Notes under the pieces: generated by a model | Told to the model about the DNA's origin: nothing | Seen by the model: only the letters and a program-made list of their open reading frames with translations | Databases searched by the model: none | Translations under genes and position numbers: made by a program | Shown: positions 63,535-64,000 of the stretch, in pieces | Position numbering within the stretch: the stretch's first letter is position 1 | Layout: each line of letters starts with the position of its first letter | DNA from: Gammaproteobacteria bacterium | GTDB taxonomy: Bacteria > Pseudomonadota > Gammaproteobacteria > S012-40 | Assembly (NCBI GenBank): GCA_029881255.1 | Contig: JAOUMY010000007.1 | Span: 124,001 to 188,000, forward strand | Length of the DNA stretch: 64,000 nt | Direction: 5' to 3'

Positions 63535-64000
63535 GTGACTCAGACAAAACACAACGGCCTGTTACGCCCTCATCAAAGCAAGATTTCGGTGCTTTATCGT
63601 CTGGCCGATGTGGTGTTGGTGGTGGGGTGTTTGTATCTTGCGGTGCGTTTGCATCATCAGGATTGGCACGACCGTTATAGTTTCGTGGCGCTTTTGGCGG
63701 CGGTGTTGTTATTGGTGTTGGGCGGGCGGTTTGAGTTGTATCGTTCGTGGCGTATTGCGCGGCTACGGGATGAGATTATACAACTGTGGTTTGCCTGGTT
63801 GGGGACGGTGCTGGGTGTGCTGGTGACGATATTCGCGCTCAAGACCACGGCGGAATATTCCCGTCTGGTAATGGGTAGCTGGTTTGTGATTACGCCGCTG
63901 GTTCTGAGTGTGTGGCGTTTTGGCTATCGCAATATACTCTATGCAGCGCGCCGACGCGGGCATAATACGCGGGCGGTTGCCATCGCAGGCGCCAACCAAC
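63535..64000 (+). CDS. Undecaprenyl-phosphate sugar phosphotransferase, N-terminal part (runs off window)
   Basis: A GTG-started frame stays open to the window edge (about 155 codons). Several membrane helices are seen (LADVVLVVGCLYLAV, FVALLAAVLLLVLGG, FAWLGTVLGVLVTIFAL, LVMGSWFVITPLVLSVW), followed by FGYRNILYAARRRGHNTRAV and AIAGAN, the start of the nucleotide-binding-like domain. This is the layout of WcaJ/EpsE-type transferases that start exopolysaccharide synthesis by loading a sugar phosphate on undecaprenyl phosphate. The catalytic end lies beyond the window. Confidence 0.82.
   Translation, partial: MTQTKHNGLLRPHQSKISVLYRLADVVLVVGCLYLAVRLHHQDWHDRYSFVALLAAVLLLVLGGRFELYRSWRIARLRDEIIQLWFAWLGTVLGVLVTIFALKTTAEYSRLVMGSWFVITPLVLSVWRFGYRNILYAARRRGHNTRAVAIAGANQ

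Overview
The window looks like chromosomal DNA of a free-living gammaproteobacterium, probably marine or brackish. The evidence is the gene order sdhCDAB-sdhE-ygfX-(convergent)nadB and rpoE-rseA-(short rseB position)-rseC-mucD, a full cbb3 oxidase cluster, RluE, CsdA/DeaD, YihY and YgfZ homologues, and a bacterial voltage-gated sodium channel. The species is not identifiable from the sequence alone. No rRNA, tRNA, CRISPR array or insertion sequence was seen.

Layout. 0-1.1 kb: 3' end of a secreted protein with a Pro-Thr linker and a cadherin-like domain, then a clear terminator. 1.6-11.2 kb: cytochrome cbb3 oxidase structural genes (ccoNOQP), a 36-residue membrane peptide, maturation genes (ccoG, ccoH, ccoI, ccoS) and a SafE-type membrane protein; together these build and metallate a high-affinity terminal oxidase. 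11.2-20.9 kb (minus strand): a sensory block made of a substrate-binding lipoprotein, a 2098-residue hybrid histidine kinase with eight PAS domains and one GAF domain, a chemoreceptor with a minimal periplasmic region, and a separate NIT-like sensor protein. 21.9-30.8 kb: a diheme lipoprotein, a DsbA-like protein, outer-membrane barrels, a NavBac channel, an operon pairing envelope proteins with a transmembrane Ser/Thr kinase, a possible Fe(II)/2OG oxygenase, and RluE. 31-34 kb: DEAD-box helicase and ArgE.

34.2-42.5 kb: an orphan type VI secretion (T6SS) cargo island: VgrG, a DUF6484-like protein, DUF2169, a ketosynthase-like protein without the active-site Cys, a DUF4150 PAAR-like tip, an AHH-type nuclease candidate, a candidate immunity protein and a TIGR02270 HEAT-like protein. 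No T6SS sheath or baseplate genes are present, so the cargo would have to use an apparatus encoded elsewhere. 42.8-44.2 kb holds three unrecognised small genes.

44.3-56.2 kb: conserved core: YihY, YgfZ, succinate dehydrogenase with its FAD-assembly factor, NadB, and the sigma-E envelope-stress operon ending in MucD/HtrA. In the stress operon the RseB position holds only a 113-codon gene. 56.4-62.4 kb: a second accessory region with a truncated pseudogene and two tandem 324-residue secreted paralogues (divergent N-termini, nearly identical C-termini), then an alpha/beta hydrolase overlapping a WD40-like lipoprotein, which resembles a lipase effector/immunity pair. 62.6-64 kb: an MntA/HepT toxin-antitoxin pair and the 5' end of an exopolysaccharide sugar-phosphate transferase that runs off the window.

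The strongest candidates for something new are the AHH nuclease/immunity cargo with its pseudo-ketosynthase, the 56.4-62.4 kb paralogue/hydrolase/lipoprotein region, the reduced RseB, and the giant kinase coupled to a binding lipoprotein and split chemoreceptor.
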